Positions 34,501 to 46,184 are shown, counted from the first letter of the stretch. The stretch: DNA of 64,000 bases from Monomorium pharaonis (GCF_013373865.1 NC_050474.1:17490042-17554041); one strand, 5' to 3'. The notes: generated by a model from the letters alone, not told the origin. Program-made: numbers and translations.

Positions 34501-37500
34501 TTGAAGTAAATAGAAGAATGTAATAATTGTACATTTATTGTAACATTCTTTTATCTAAACCCGTGAAAAAAAATGTTATATAGATTTAATATAGATTAAT
34601 ATAAATTTTATTAAAATTAAATAAGATACTAATAAGATTTTAATAAGAACTCGGTTTTTAATTAAAACTTTATAAATATTTAATTTTGATTATATACAGA
34701 TCTATATTAAGTATTATATAGTCTTATTAAAGTCTTATAAATTCTTATAAAGTTATATTAAAATCTTATTATTAGTATATATCTTATTTATAATTTTAAT
34801 AAAATTTATATTAAATCTATATTAAATCCATATAAAATTTTTTTCACGAGAATGTGTGTACGTAAACTTATTTGCACTTTAAATAAAATCAGATAAAATA
34901 TTAAATCTTAAAATAAAGTATTGATATATTTTTTACATCTTTATTTATATTTAATTAATTATATGAAAATCATTCTTACGTTATTTTAGAATTCAAATTC
35001 TAATTTTTATATAATATTCAAACTTCATACTAATTCAGAAAAAAAAATTTTTCTTTATTATGTATTGTATATTCTAATATTGTTATTTTAGCATTTATTC
35101 TGGCGGATGAGGGATACGATGTATGGCTTGGTAATGCACGTGGCAATCCGTATGCTCATACTCATACAAATCCCAATATCACTAAAAGTGAATATTGGAA
35201 CTTCAGGTGAGATATCTATACATGTGCATATGTATAGTATAAGTGCATGCCGAAATAGAAAAAAGACACGAAATGATTACGATAATCACGCAAAGCATAG
35301 ATAAACAGTTAAAGTTAAAACTGAAATCAGTGCACAAGTAAAATGCGTGAAAAAACAACGTACACTAATTGTCATTGATAGGAATAAAAAACATTTTGTG
35401 AGAATTATCGTCATTTTTAACCTCCGATTTACAAATTACAAATATAGAGTGATTTGTAATAGTAATTACTATCAAATAATAAACCAAAATATATAATATT
35501 TACTGAAAAATTCGATAAATTTGTAATATAACGCTCTCTAATTTTCTTCTAACTTTGTAAATTTTGTATATTTTTATATACATAAAATTTTTTAATTATA
35601 AGTACATCTTTTAAAAATTTGTGGCCAGGTATTATAAAGTTTTTTTTTTATATTTCGAAATTATTTATAACAAATTTGATTGGACGCATTAGTGCATACT
35701 GAGAGAGGGGATAAAGATGGAGGAAAGAGAAGACAGGTAGAATTGTGGGTCCCGGAATTTTTTGGAATAATGTTGGTGTGAAGATGGTGGAGTAAAGGAG
35801 AAAGTGCCTGGAAAGGAGGTGGACGGTAAGAGGAAGACCGGACATTGGAAGGAAGGAAGAGGAGAAAGTTTGAGAGTCGGAAAAGGGTGAAAGAAAAATG
35901 GGAGCAGTGAAGGAGGAAGAATAGTGAGAAGAGAATGACAGAAGAAACGGGAATTTAGCGCACAGGGGCGCTAAATTAAACCTTCAGCACACGATACAAT
36001 TTTTCCGTGCTAGCACGCATACAAGGCATCTTACGATTAGGTTACGATTGGTAATATAATTCGAGCCAATCAGGACACGTAATAAGATGTCTCGTATGCG
36101 ATCTGGCATGGAGGGGTCGTGTGCCGAAAGCTTTAGAACGCGCATAGGAGAGAGAAGCAAGATGGGGATGCTGATTAGCCGAATGGAGCGCAGTGATTGG
36201 AAGAGACGTGAAACATGGAAGAACCGGGAGAGGGCAACAGTAGAAAATGAGAGAGAACGGACCGCATTGATTGGAGGAGGGAGTGATACATGGAAACAGA
36301 TCGAGATATCGAGATCTATGAGGTGAATCAAACACGAGAAAAGAGGTTAGAACAGAAAGAGAAAAGGCGAGTGAGATTGTAATGAAGAGTAGAGGCAAAG
36401 CAGAAGACAGTAAAAAAATCGAGATGGAAGAAGTGGAGGAGCTAAGAAGAGAGGTAAAGGAGATAAGGAGAGATGTAGAGGAGATGGTAAAAATATTAAA
36501 AGAACTGTGTACGGAAGTAAAGGGTCGGAGAGAAAGAGATGTGTGGACGAGCACAGAGGAGTTGAAAAGAACGGAAAGGGAAGAAGAGTGTGGAAAATTG
36601 AGAGGAGTGAAAGCTGCGGACGTGATTAATATAGAGAAGGGTATTAGAGGAAGGAGTGATCCAGAGAAGGAGAGGGAAAAGGTTATGGACGGAAGAAGAG
36701 TAAAGGGTGAGGAGAGGAGGCGAGACGAAGATTTGAGACTGAGGGGTGAAATGAAGGAAAGAATGCAGAGGCGAGGAAGTCAAGAAACTATGATGGATAT
36801 AGCAGAGAGCAGGAGAGACGAGAGGTGGAGGCTGACGAGCGTCGAAGAGAGAGAACAAGAGAAGAGGGAGAGAAAGAGAGAGAGTGAGGAGATGGAGGTC
36901 AATAACAGGGAGAGAGAGGAGAAGAGGCAAGATGTGAGCCTGAGATGGGAGGATGACGCAAGGGAAAAGAACGCAAAGGGAAGAAGACATGGAATTATGG
37001 TGGAAGCAGTGGAGAAGAGATTAGAAGAGAGGAGGAAGATGCTAAGTGAGGGTAAAGGAAAGAGGGAGGAGAAGAGGGGAGGAGTGAGTAAGGAGGAGGG
37101 GCAGGAAGATAGGGTACGAGAGAGAGAGAGAGGAAGTGAGAAGGTGGAAGATCAAGAATAAGGTTAGTACGAGGACTTGCAAGAAGAAGAAACGGAAAGC
37201 GAGAAGAGTTCGAGAAGAAAGAAAGATGAGGATGGAGAGCAATGGCGGCGCAGGAGAATAGGCGAGAAGGAATATGAGGATTGGAGGGCTAAGCTGAGGA
37301 TGAATGGAGAGAGGATGAAGCTAGAGGGGAAAATATGGAGATGGATGGAAAAGACGGAAGAGGCAAGGAAGAAGAAGAGGGAAAGGAGTATAATCTGGAG
37401 AGGAGTTGAAGGAGAAGACCAGGAAGCGAGAAGGAATTGCATAAGGGGGATTATGGAGAGTGAATTGGGAAGAGGGGTAGAGGAAAGAAGAGGAGAGGCG

Positions 37501-40132
37501 GGGAGATGGGTAATAATTATGGAATTGGAAGATTTGGATGATAGAGAGAAATTACTAGCGAGGAGATGGGAGATAAAAAGAAGATGGGGGATAGGGATGG
37601 ATGAGGACTTATCAATGCAGGAGAGGAGGATGAGATGGAGAATAGTTGAGGTGGCGAGGAGGGAGAAAGCGAAGGGGAGAAAGGTGGAATTTAATAATAG
37701 AGAGATATGGGTGGAGGGGAGGAGATGGGAATGGGAGGAAGAAAGGAAAAGGTGGATGGAGGAGATGAGTTTAGATGAGGAGGGGAAGTAAGGGAGGGAA
37801 AGGAAAGAGGGTCAGGGGCTGGGAGAGACTTAGAGGGGAAATGAAAGGAAGGAGGGTACGATTTTCAAGATCGCACAATGGCTAGGGCGCGTAAGGCAGA
37901 AATTACATATAAAACATATTTGTATGTTCTGATGAAGAGACTGTAAACCCCGAGAGGTAAATAAAGATTTAATTTTAAATTCATTAGTGCGTACTGGTGC
38001 ATAAAAGTAGTCGTAAATGTACCAAACAAGAGATAATATGTGATATATTATTTTCATACTTAGATTGATACAAGGTTAATAATTTTTTTATTGCCAAATA
38101 GGAATTTATTTTTTCTTAATAATAAAGTTTTTTGAATGATAATTATATAAATTTTTAAAAAACCGTTATGTATAATATTTTACACTTTAAGATTTTTTTA
38201 GAAACTTATCACACTTAATAAAAGAAATGTAGTGCTAAAATGTTTTCATTAGAATGTCGTGAAATATTTTAACAGATTATTATTTCTTGCGTTTTCCTAA
38301 CAAATAAATAAGAAGACGATAATCAAAGAAAAATCTTGAATTTAAATTTATCTTAAAAAATTTGTTTAATTAATAAAGTTATTTTATCAAGAAAAAAATT
38401 TAATCGATTATCTTGAATTATTCGATTACAGCAAACACTCAAGAAATGCTGAACAGATTACGAAAAAAATCAGTATCCCTATCTTTATATATAAATATAA
38501 CAAATAAAAAATGGAAAACCCGTTGTATATAATCTATATAAGGCATGTTGACGAGATTCTACTCTAATAATGATAATTAAAATATTATAAGATTAATGTT
38601 TCTTGATCTTTGCCCCATTTCCAATTAAATGCGGTAAGCGTTTATAAACATTTCTATTACATATTATAGTTGGCATGAAATCGGCACGCGTGATCTTCCA
38701 GCAATGATAGATTATGTTGTGAAAACTACTGGTCGTAGAAAAATGTTCTATCTAGGACACAGCCAAGGTACCACCTCCTTTTTCGTCATGGCTACAGAAC
38801 GACCTGAATATCAGGAATATATCGAGGAAATGTACGCTATGGCTCCGATCGCTTACTGTGGTAGGCTAAAGAGTCCCTTTTTGCAATTGCTGTCACAGTG
38901 CATTGCTAACAATGACGTACGTAGCTCATAGATTAAAAAAAAAGACTTTTATTGATTCCAAATATTTCTTCTGTATCTAACAATTTAAATATGCATTGTA
39001 GCTTGCCTTCAAATTACTTGGTTATAATGACATAAATCCTAACAGTGACTTCATAAAAGCATTTGAAGAATTGATATGCGCGAAAAACGCTATTACTCAG
39101 CCTGTATGCTCAAATTTGGTATTTCTAGTGGCTGGATTCGACCCTGAACAACTTGATCCGGTACTACTTTTTCATACTAGCATATTTATTTATGGGCATA
39201 TCTTTTTTTTCAACCTTTATATTTTCTAAATAACATCATATTTCAAACTCGAATATTTTTTAAATTATTCTAAGTATGATAATCAAATTTATATATTATA
39301 TTTATTAGAGTTATATTTATACTAAATATATGTGCAGTATAAATATATATCTATATATAATAAGAAAGACAGTATGTTACTTTATCAAACAATAGATTTT
39401 TATATTACAATATTTTCATTACTACGTACTTCTTATTATGTTACGTTTATATTAGTATTAATCGAAATTACATCGTTTAGCAACTTTAAGCATTAATTGG
39501 GAGGTAATGCTTAATTCTAATAAAATATTTATTTAATAATAATTACAATTATATTATTATATTAACTAATGTATATTTTATTAATAATATTATTATTTAT
39601 ATATTATTCTTAGTAATATTATATTAATTATTGTCAGTTCTTACACATATTTATATTACACGTATTATCATCTCCTAGAGTGTTATACCGGTAGCCTTAG
39701 GACATGTTCCTGCTGATACAGCCACAAAGCAATTCGTTCATTACGCTCAACTCATCAAGTCTGGTAAATCTTCACTTATATTAATAATAAATTCGCGACA
39801 GATACGTAATGCACTATTGTAATTTTATATTTGCAAAGCCATAAAAAAACTATAAAGCTCTAATATAAAAATACCTATAAAAGTACAAAAAGTATAAATA
39901 TGAGTATTTCGATCGATAAAATATATAACATATATTGTGCAACATATGGTAATAGTTTTTTTATTAATCTGTTTTTATTATTTTTTTATCGTTAATATTT
40001 TTATATAGAGTTTTTAGTATATGTATAAAGAATATTAAGTATACTAATACTGAATAATGCAACTAATTAAACTTGTTATATAAATATATAATTTCGTTAA
40101 GACTCTATAAAGAACGCACCACACACACACAC

Positions 40133-40165
<33 letters not shown>

Positions 40166-41087
40166 AAACTAATCATAATATTTATAATTCTCAGATTCCG
40201 TAAACATTTTCAATGATAATGAGTGCAAATTTGTCAACAGGAAAGTTTTTCTTTCCGGGAAAGTTTCAACAATATGATCATGGACTTAAAAATCTGAAAA
40301 TATATGGTTCATTACATCCACCAAAGTATGATTTGAGCAAAATCAAAACATCAGTCCATTTATACTACAGTCAAAACGATTGGTTAGCAAATGTTAAGGT
40401 TCGTATTTCTCTACATTTCTTTAGTAACTTATTTATCTTAAATATCTTTAATGTTAATCAAGATAATTAGAGTACTTTTTTATTTTTCGTGTTAATGACG
40501 GTTTCCAGTTTTTGACTAGCGTTTTGCAAATTTTCCTGTGTCTAAAATTGCTGAAGAACTAGCTCTGCTATCCATATTTTTAAACTTTTGAAAAAAATTG
40601 TTTAAATTTTGCCAGTAATCTACTATAAGCTAATTTCGTTATTGCCCTTTAATTATTACTAATACAGGTTTCTATTTATTCTTTAAAAAAATTATTTTAA
40701 GTCTGATTTTCCTGTCTGGAAATTTATTCAAAAGTCGGAGTCTTTGTCTAAGAACCAAAAAGCTAACAATTATAATTCTAATGTTAAAGTGTAGCATTAA
40801 AATATTTTTGTTTATGCTGAACTGTAAAGTTACCTGTTAGAAAAATTTAAATTTTTAACCTCAGCAATAAACCGTAAATAACATTGTATTTTGTTAATGC
40901 AAATACAATTTTTATTTGTTATATTTTTTTGTAGGATGTGGGGAAGTTGTATAGCGAGCTAAGCAATCCCTCCGGTAAAACTTTAATAGCAGACAAAAAA
41001 TTTAATCACGTGGACTATCTATGGGGTAAAGATGTGAAAACTCTTGTGTACGATCTCATACTCGGTGAAATGAAGAAAAAATTGTAA
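30920..41087 (+). CDS. Lipase 3: secreted acid lipase (lipase 3-like), complete
   Basis: Predicted secreted acid lipase, 429 residues. Exons: 30920-31093, 33301-33499, 35092-35206, 38670-38916, 39002-39160, 39679-39763, 40241-40398, 40935-41087, with the same phases as lipase 2. Signal peptide MLLPILLFS...SANA. HG oxyanion motif (VMHGIL) in exon 2, nucleophile Ser194 in GHSQG (exon 4), Asp373 in QNDW (exon 7), His404 in NHVDYLW (exon 8). Exon 1 is four or five codons longer than in the paralogs. Exon 2 has lost one codon near its end (ITREK where others have ISGREK). Exon 7 has lost one codon. The end of exon 4 (LSQCIANND) differs from the LIAQFSV of lipases 2 and 4, in the cap region that shapes substrate access. 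Introns 1-3 are swollen by mobile elements (a 1.28 kb palindrome, a MITE and a LINE). No disabling change seen. Confidence 0.95.
31536..31581. repeat. (TG)n microsatellite in intron 1 of lipase 3
   Basis: Pure GT run of more than 40 bases. Confidence 0.95.
31924..33204. mobile_element. 1.28 kb near-perfect palindromic element with TA target duplication
   Basis: It starts cactggcgaaaaaaaaacga and ends with the complementary ttttttttgcgccagtg. The arms, 31924 to about 32474 and about 32655-33204, are each about 550 bases and reverse-complementary with only scattered mismatches and small indels. The loop is about 180 bases. The immediate flanks are TA on both sides, as in Tc1/mariner insertions. 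No transposase. Transcribed in the lipase 3 pre-mRNA it could form a very long hairpin. The flanking sequence matches an uninterrupted copy at 26790-26990. Confidence 0.9.
34560..34850. mobile_element. MITE, complete copy, in intron 2 of lipase 3
   Basis: Left end cccgtgaaaaaaaatgttat and right end (to 34850) ataaaatttttttcacgag are inverted. The arms share tagatttaatataga and taaattttattaaaatta segments. It is 291 bases with a non-coding centre. A second copy is at 21551. Confidence 0.8.
35687..35701. repeat. Left target-site duplication of the LINE
   Basis: cattagtgcatactg, matching the right copy at 37982-37996 at 14 of 15 bases. Confidence 0.85.
35702..37981 (+). mobile_element. Non-LTR retroelement (LINE) insertion with ORF1 only
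   Basis: A strongly purine-rich plus-strand element of 2.28 kb flanked by 15-base target duplications. It consists of a 5' leader, a long Arg/Glu/Lys-rich ORF1-like frame (36382-37791), a short 3' region, and a tail with ccccgagaggtaaataaag (about 37948-37966) before the right duplication. No reverse transcriptase or endonuclease is present, so it is either internally deleted or an ORF1-only, HAL1-like element moved in trans. It lies in sense orientation in intron 3 of lipase 3. Assignment as a LINE rests on the ORF1 character, 3' tail and target duplications. Confidence 0.8.
36382..37791 (+). pseudogene. LINE ORF1-like protein, interrupted by two stop codons
   Basis: One reading frame spans 36382-37791, interrupted by TAA at 37159 and TAG at 37165. 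The first part (259 codons) is an extremely charged coiled-coil-like region (EELRREVKEIRRDVEEM near the start, then RE/EK repeats). The second part has the more structured block SIIWRGVEGEDQEARRNCI, then WVIIMELEDLDDREKLLARRWEIK, LSMQERRMRWRIVEVARREK and a final EEERKRWMEEM. That order of a coiled coil followed by an RNA-binding-like fold resembles ORF1 proteins of insect LINEs. The two adjacent stops suggest a decayed copy. Confidence 0.65.
37982..37996. repeat. Right target-site duplication of the LINE
   Basis: cattagtgcgtactg, one mismatch from the left copy at 35687-35701. Confidence 0.85.
40113..40166. repeat. (CA)n microsatellite in intron 6 of lipase 3
   Basis: CA run interrupted by catacata. 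Confidence 0.95.
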
Positions 41088-41248
41088 TGAAATGCCAGCA
41101 TCTATTCCTACGGAGATTAATCTGTATTATGGAATTTGATTAAAGACTTGCTTTTCTCATCAGATGGAATATTTTAATCAATATTTACATCTATATTCGA
41201 TATGTACTGATTTGAGTTATTAATTATAGTTAAGTAGTATAGAGAGGA

Positions 41249-41659
41249 GAGTTCTGAGCCATGGGGCTCCGAGCGGGGTGCGGGGCGCGGGGAGTATTTG
41301 TAGGCGCTGCGGGGGTATGACGTCACGCGGGGAGGGGTAAGGGTCAGGATGATATCATCCAGACCTTTTAAAAAAATTCCGATTTTATGGGGAAAAACTA
41401 TTCTTGTGAGATAACAATAGATTAACCGTTACAGATATCAGCCTTCTACCCATAATTTATGGATTTTAAAAAAATAACAAATATAATCTATTGTTATCTC
41501 ACAAGAATAGTTTTTCCCCATAAAATCGGAATTTTTTTAAAAGGTCTGGATGATATCATCCTGACCCTTACCCCTCCCCGCGTGACGTCATACCCCCGCA
41601 GCGCCTACAAATACTCCCCGCGCCCCGCACCCCGCTCGGAGCCCCATGGCTCAGAACTC
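41249..41659. repeat. GC-rich near-perfect palindrome
   Basis: The arms 41249 to about 41422 and about 41486 to 41659 are almost exactly reverse-complementary; the loop is about 63 bases. Each arm contains a gc-rich core (gcggggcgcggg), a TGACGTCA site and gatgatatcatcc, itself a palindrome. The arms are far richer in GC and CpG than their surroundings. Confidence 0.9.
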
Positions 41660-41820
41660 CCCACACAGAACAAAATATCTAATAGATATCTAATAAATAT
41701 CTACATATCTATATAATGTCCATATCTATTATGGATAACTAGTAGACATCTAATAGATGTCTTAAATATCTATATCTTCTGAATAACTAGCAGGGATATC
41801 TAATGGATATGCACACATTA

Positions 41821-42100
41821 TCTACATATCTATGTCCACCAAACAGCTATCCATTAGATATCCATGCATTGTCCACATATCCACGTCCACCAAATAGCTA
41901 CCAAGGATATCTATTAGATATTCACGCGTTGTCCACATATCCACGTCCACTAAATAGCTACCAAGGATATCTGTTAGATATCCACGCGTTGTCCACATAT
42001 CCACGTCCACCAAATAGCTACCAAGGATATCTATTAGATATCCACGCGTTGTCCACATATCCACGTCCACTAAACAGCTACTAAAGATATCCATTAGATA
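41821..42100. repeat. 60-base minisatellite, about 4.7 units
   Basis: Three near-identical 60-base units occupy 41881-41940, 41941-42000 and 42001-42060. A divergent unit precedes and a partial one follows. The unit contains ccaaatagctaccaaggata and cacgcgttgtccacatatcc. Because 60 is a multiple of three, it gives repetitive open frames on both strands, which I regard as chance. Confidence 0.95.
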
Positions 42101-42109
42101 TTCGGTCGC

Positions 42110-42240
42110 CGCGCACTCGCCAGCCGAGTAGTGCGCGGCGTCGCCGATAGAGCGGCGTGCAACTCGGAAGTAAGATGCAACAATCACGCTATATAAGGAT
42201 CACTCGCAGTGCAAGAAACAAGTCTAAAATTAGACTTCCC
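42110..42240 (+). promoter_or_regulatory. Promoter-like patch inside the composite element
   Basis: A CpG-rich stretch (about 42107-42160) is followed by ctatataagg (TATA-like, about 42189-42198) and an initiator-like cgcagtgc about 10 bases later. No protein follows. Possibly the 5' end of a lost element; low confidence. Confidence 0.3.
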
Positions 42241-42333
42241 CAGCGATGAGAGTGTTTCTGTGGTAACTACAGGACCTCTCAGAGCATGTTTGACGGGCCT
42301 TCACCCACTTTTGATGATTTTTTATGACATCCT

Positions 42334-42732
42334 CCCACACATAACGTAATATGTATTACATATCTAATGGATATCCTTGACAGATATTAGGGATATCCAT
42401 GAATATATAGAAAATATCCATTAGACATGCTATAAATATCCAAATGTCCGCAATATAAGATCTAGTAAATATCCATAGGATATATAAATCAATATCCAAT
42501 CGACATCCATAGCAGTATCTAGTGGATATTTATGTAGATATCCACTGGATATTCTATAGATGTCGACTGGATATCGATCTACATATTCTATGGATATTTA
42601 TTAGATTGCATATTGCGGACATCTGGATATTTATAGCATGTCTAATGGATATTTCCTATATATTCATAGATATCCCCAATATCTGTCGAGGATATCCATT
42701 AGATATGTAATACATATTATGTTCTGTGTGGG
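42334..42732. mobile_element. MITE with long TIRs (CCCACACA...)
   Basis: The left arm, from cccacacataacgtaatatg, and the right arm, ending with catattatgttctgtgtggg, are reverse complements over about 190 bases. They contain attacatatctaatggatat and the taaatatccanatgtccgca block. The same terminal motif starts at 41660 (cccacacagaacaaaatatc). Confidence 0.85.
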
Positions 42733-42799
42733 TCTCCTCTCTATACTACTTAGTTACATATATTGTTATTGTGTATGGGTTCGTTTTTGTAAAATATTT

Positions 42800-44160
42800 T
42801 GTTTATTTAAAACGCGATATGTATATTTTGCATTTTGCACTCATTCTTATACAGTCTAATAAAAGCGTGCACAGCTTAACTTGTAGAAAAATATTATATA
42901 TTTTATAAAATTTTTATTTAAAGTACATTAATTTATTTGTTTTAGCTTGTTTTATTTTATTTTGTCAAGACGTAAAACGTTTATATTAATAATAATAATA
43001 ATGTATCCAGTCATCTTCTGTAAAAAATCACCATATGTAAAAAAATAAATATACTCCAACAATATCTGCATCTCTTATAATTGACTGATAATTTTGAAGC
43101 ATATTATGCACTAAGTTTTCGACGTATTCTTGTGGCAAAGACTTCCTGTGCGGAAGTCTCGAGTCTTGAATCTCCTGACTCCTGACATAATTATTTTAAA
43201 ACAAAGCACCGTCCTTTCATTCCGATGTTTATATTTAATGTACGCCCAAACATTCTCATTAGAACTAGCATCGAGTAACTGTCAAGTCAATTCAAATAAT
43301 TAATGGAAATTTAGAATTGCTGTTTCTATATTGTATAAAATTTGCTGCAATATTTTGGATTGTTATCCCTCTGTAAAATCGAATCTTCATTCTTTTGCTA
43401 AACCAATTTTTGGCAAATAATACCAAAGCTTTTTAATATATTTCTAAGGGAATGTTGGAGTAACAGTCAAACTAGAATAGGATCAAGCATACAATCATTG
43501 GAGCACATCATTAATAAGATTTATATGTATTTTTTTTTGTAGTTTTGGAAATTTTTCCTTTTTCAAAATTGAAGTATACGTAAATATTAATATCAATCTG
43601 TAAATTAGACTTTATAGTAAAAACAAAAAAAATTTCAAATTTACAAAAAAAAATACATACAAATTACAAGTTACAGTTATTGCTTATCGGTGAAACAAAT
43701 AAAACTGTTTCCAGCATTCCCATTCTTTTGGCAATTAAAATATCAGTAAACAAGTACAGTGTCCAAAATTCTTGTTGTGAAAAACAGCTTCAAATATGCA
43801 TCTTTATTATATACTTAACGGTCCAATGTACAAGTTTATTGGTGGAGGTAATTAAACTCCGATAAGGTAATCAAGTTGTATTACAATCCGTGCTCAAAAA
43901 TACTTTATCAGTAAAAATAACGTTACTCCAATCTTAAGTAATATATAATCTTAAGTAATATAACCAATTAAGAATCACTTTTTCTGATAGTTTTCATTCA
44001 ATAATGGCTTCTTTACTGACTGTGGTCAGTCATTTTACATAATAAACAAGGAATTAAATAACATTGCTTTCTTATAATATTTTCACACAAAGTAGTTAAA
44101 CTTTTTTCTTCTAAACAAAGTGATATAGTTTCTTGTCGCCAGTAAAATTTAAAAATAAAA
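42800..44160. other. Spacer downstream of lipase 3
   Basis: The first bases resemble the lipase 4 3' flank. A dispersed-repeat copy lies at 43500-43625 (same family as 12180-12295). No gene found. Confidence 0.5.
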
Positions 44161-44162
44161 AA

Positions 44163-44616
44163 AATAATATTGTCGACTAAACGTACTGGCCAGATTTATT
44201 AATTGATGCTAATTACAGTACATTTTGACCTTAATTTTAAATCCTTTTCCAGTGTATAATTATAAGTAACGCCGATTTTTTATACACAATATTGAAGCAA
44301 TGCAAATACATCATGGTCAAAAATATAAAACGTGAAATAGCAGGAGAAACATAGTGACACGTGTATGCGCTGACTTTGTAATTATGTAAGTCCAATGACA
44401 GTTGTGTGCACAGTTATAATTATACTTACCTCAATTTTCAATTCATTTTAATGTTAACATGTGCTAAGTAATTTGAAATGCATTGGTTCAATATTGTGTA
44501 TAGAACATCGTTGTTATTAATTGTACACTAGAAAAGGAACTAGAACTAAGGTCGAAACGTTTTGTAATTAACATCAATTAATAAATCTAGCCAGTCTAGT
44601 AGACAATATAATATAT
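44163..44616. mobile_element. MITE with about 110-base TIRs
   Basis: The left arm has ccagatttattaattgatg (about 44191-44209), paired with catcaattaataaatctagc near 44572-44591. The outer match includes aatattgtcgact/agtagacaatata, and inward it continues through ccttttccagtgtataatta and its counterpart. About 450 bases, non-coding. Confidence 0.85.
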
Positions 44617-44619
44617 TAT

Positions 44620-45550
44620 TCTTTTCCCTTTTTTTTTAAATTATACTTATCTTTATCGCAGTGACAGTCCTAGATTTTTTAAAAACAAGTTTACTATATT
44701 TTTGTTTCTTACAATTTTTTTGCAGACTTCCAGCAAATCATCGTTCATGTATCTTTAAATCGATGCAACCATTTTAACAAAAGATTTTGATTTTTCCATG
44801 CTAATGACTACTTGCTAATAATATTTTTGGCTCCTTTGGATGTAAGCAGAGAAAAACAACTTCATAACGCGATGCGTAGGGAAGAGATGCCTTTTATCAA
44901 AATAAGGTAAAATATTCGAATATAGCTTTTATCAACTGCGAGTTGTATCATCACGTTCTTATTAGACTTACTGTAAAAATTCATTAGATGCGCAACTCTT
45001 ACGCTACAATCACTACATATTTATGTAAAATTTTAATTAAATAATTATATAATTTTTTATTATGATTATATATAAAAACTTTGTCTTAAAAGATAGTAAA
45101 ATGTTTAAAAACTAAATTTAAAATAAAATAAACTTAAAAAATAGGCAATTGCACCAACTATAAATTATGCAATAATCAGAAAACTTTCTCATTTCTTAAA
45201 ATAAAACTTTCTTTACTATTTTGTAAAAGATTGTTAGAATTCAATTTTAAGCTTAAATTTCAGTTTTTATTTCTCTCAATATGATAATTTTTATTTAAGA
45301 TTAAATTCTAGTAAGTTATTAATTTTCATGGATGTTAAATTATATAATATATATGTTGAAAGAGAGATGACCCATCTTTTTTGTGGATGAATATATTCAA
45401 ATAATAAACATGAATATTCATGTTTTATTTATTTCAGATTACTTATAAATTTTCATCTTGATAATTTATTAATATTAATATTATACTGTAATTAATAATT
45501 AATAATAAAACTATGCTTTATAATTTATTAATATAATCTATTAATCTTAA
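44620..45550. other. Gene-free AT-rich spacer
   Basis: No gene or element recognised. Confidence 0.5.
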
Positions 45551-45757
45551 TATTAATACTCGGATTCTTTATAATTTTGATATAGCTTTAATGTGGCAAA
45601 TTTTATTTGACAGTTTTGAGATGAAGAATTACAAATAATTTAATTATTTACGATTTACTTTCAAGTAACATTAAAAAAGAATTTTTTCGGTGTTCAGTTT
45701 TTTCTTTAGTTAGTCTGTTAGTCTGATGAAAAATAAATGTACGCACATGACTAGATA

Positions 45758-46112
45758 GATGACGTTATTTGTTATCATTTTGACGTCAAAATGGCATCTT
45801 TGACGACATTGTAATGCCAACGTAATGTCAGCTGGTTACCTGGTTATTATGCATGCTCCTATATGTGAGTAGTCTACAAAATATTATATCATTTCAAGAG
45901 TAAATAGCCGATTCACTTGCACGACAATAAAGTCTATGGATCTCTTACTTTTTTCGTTATGCTAATTACGGCTTACCGCGCCGGTCATTATTCACTAGTG
46001 AAGCAGAAATTATGATAAATTAACAGATGGCACGTGGATGAGGTTGCATAAAGCCCAAGATACTCTGACGTTATTTATCATACATAAACGACATAAGCTC
46101 TGTATATATAAC
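45758..46112 (+). promoter_or_regulatory. Upstream regulatory block of lipase 4
   Basis: A distal palindromic patch with ttttgacgtcaaaatgg (about 45777-45793) and tttgacgaca; ggtcattattcactagtgaagc (about 45983-46004); GATGAG at 46037-46042 where lipases 2, 3 and 5 have GATAAG; ctctgacgttattta (about 46069-46083); and TATATATAA at 46103-46111, about 75 bases before the ATG. Confidence 0.6.
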
Positions 46113-46184
46113 CTGCGCTTTTAAGAAAATAGTCTCTTTTTTCTTTTCTATTTCATTGGTCTGCAACAATCTCGTCAAACAATT

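Larger units (their letters stand above)
41231..42752. mobile_element. 1.5 kb composite nested inverted-repeat insertion in the 3' flank of lipase 3
   Basis: The outer ends taagtagtatagagaggaga (41231-41250) and its exact complement (42733-42752) enclose an inner GC-rich palindrome, a CCCACACAG-type element start, a 60-base minisatellite, a promoter-like patch and a complete CCCACACA MITE. The 3' flank seen after lipase 4 (gatatgtatattttgca at about 53216) resumes only at about 42816, so this structure interrupts the ancestral 3' region. Confidence 0.75.

Noticed and set aside
35984..37442. Ser/Leu/Pro-rich minus-strand open frames
   Set aside because: They are shadows of the purine-rich LINE ORF1 on the plus strand.
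41821..42060. CRISPR-like array
   Set aside because: Units are contiguous 60-base repeats without unique spacers, in a eukaryotic intergenic element.
41803..42187. Open frames with internal peptide repeats on both strands
   Set aside because: They are by-products of the 60-base minisatellite inside a mobile element.
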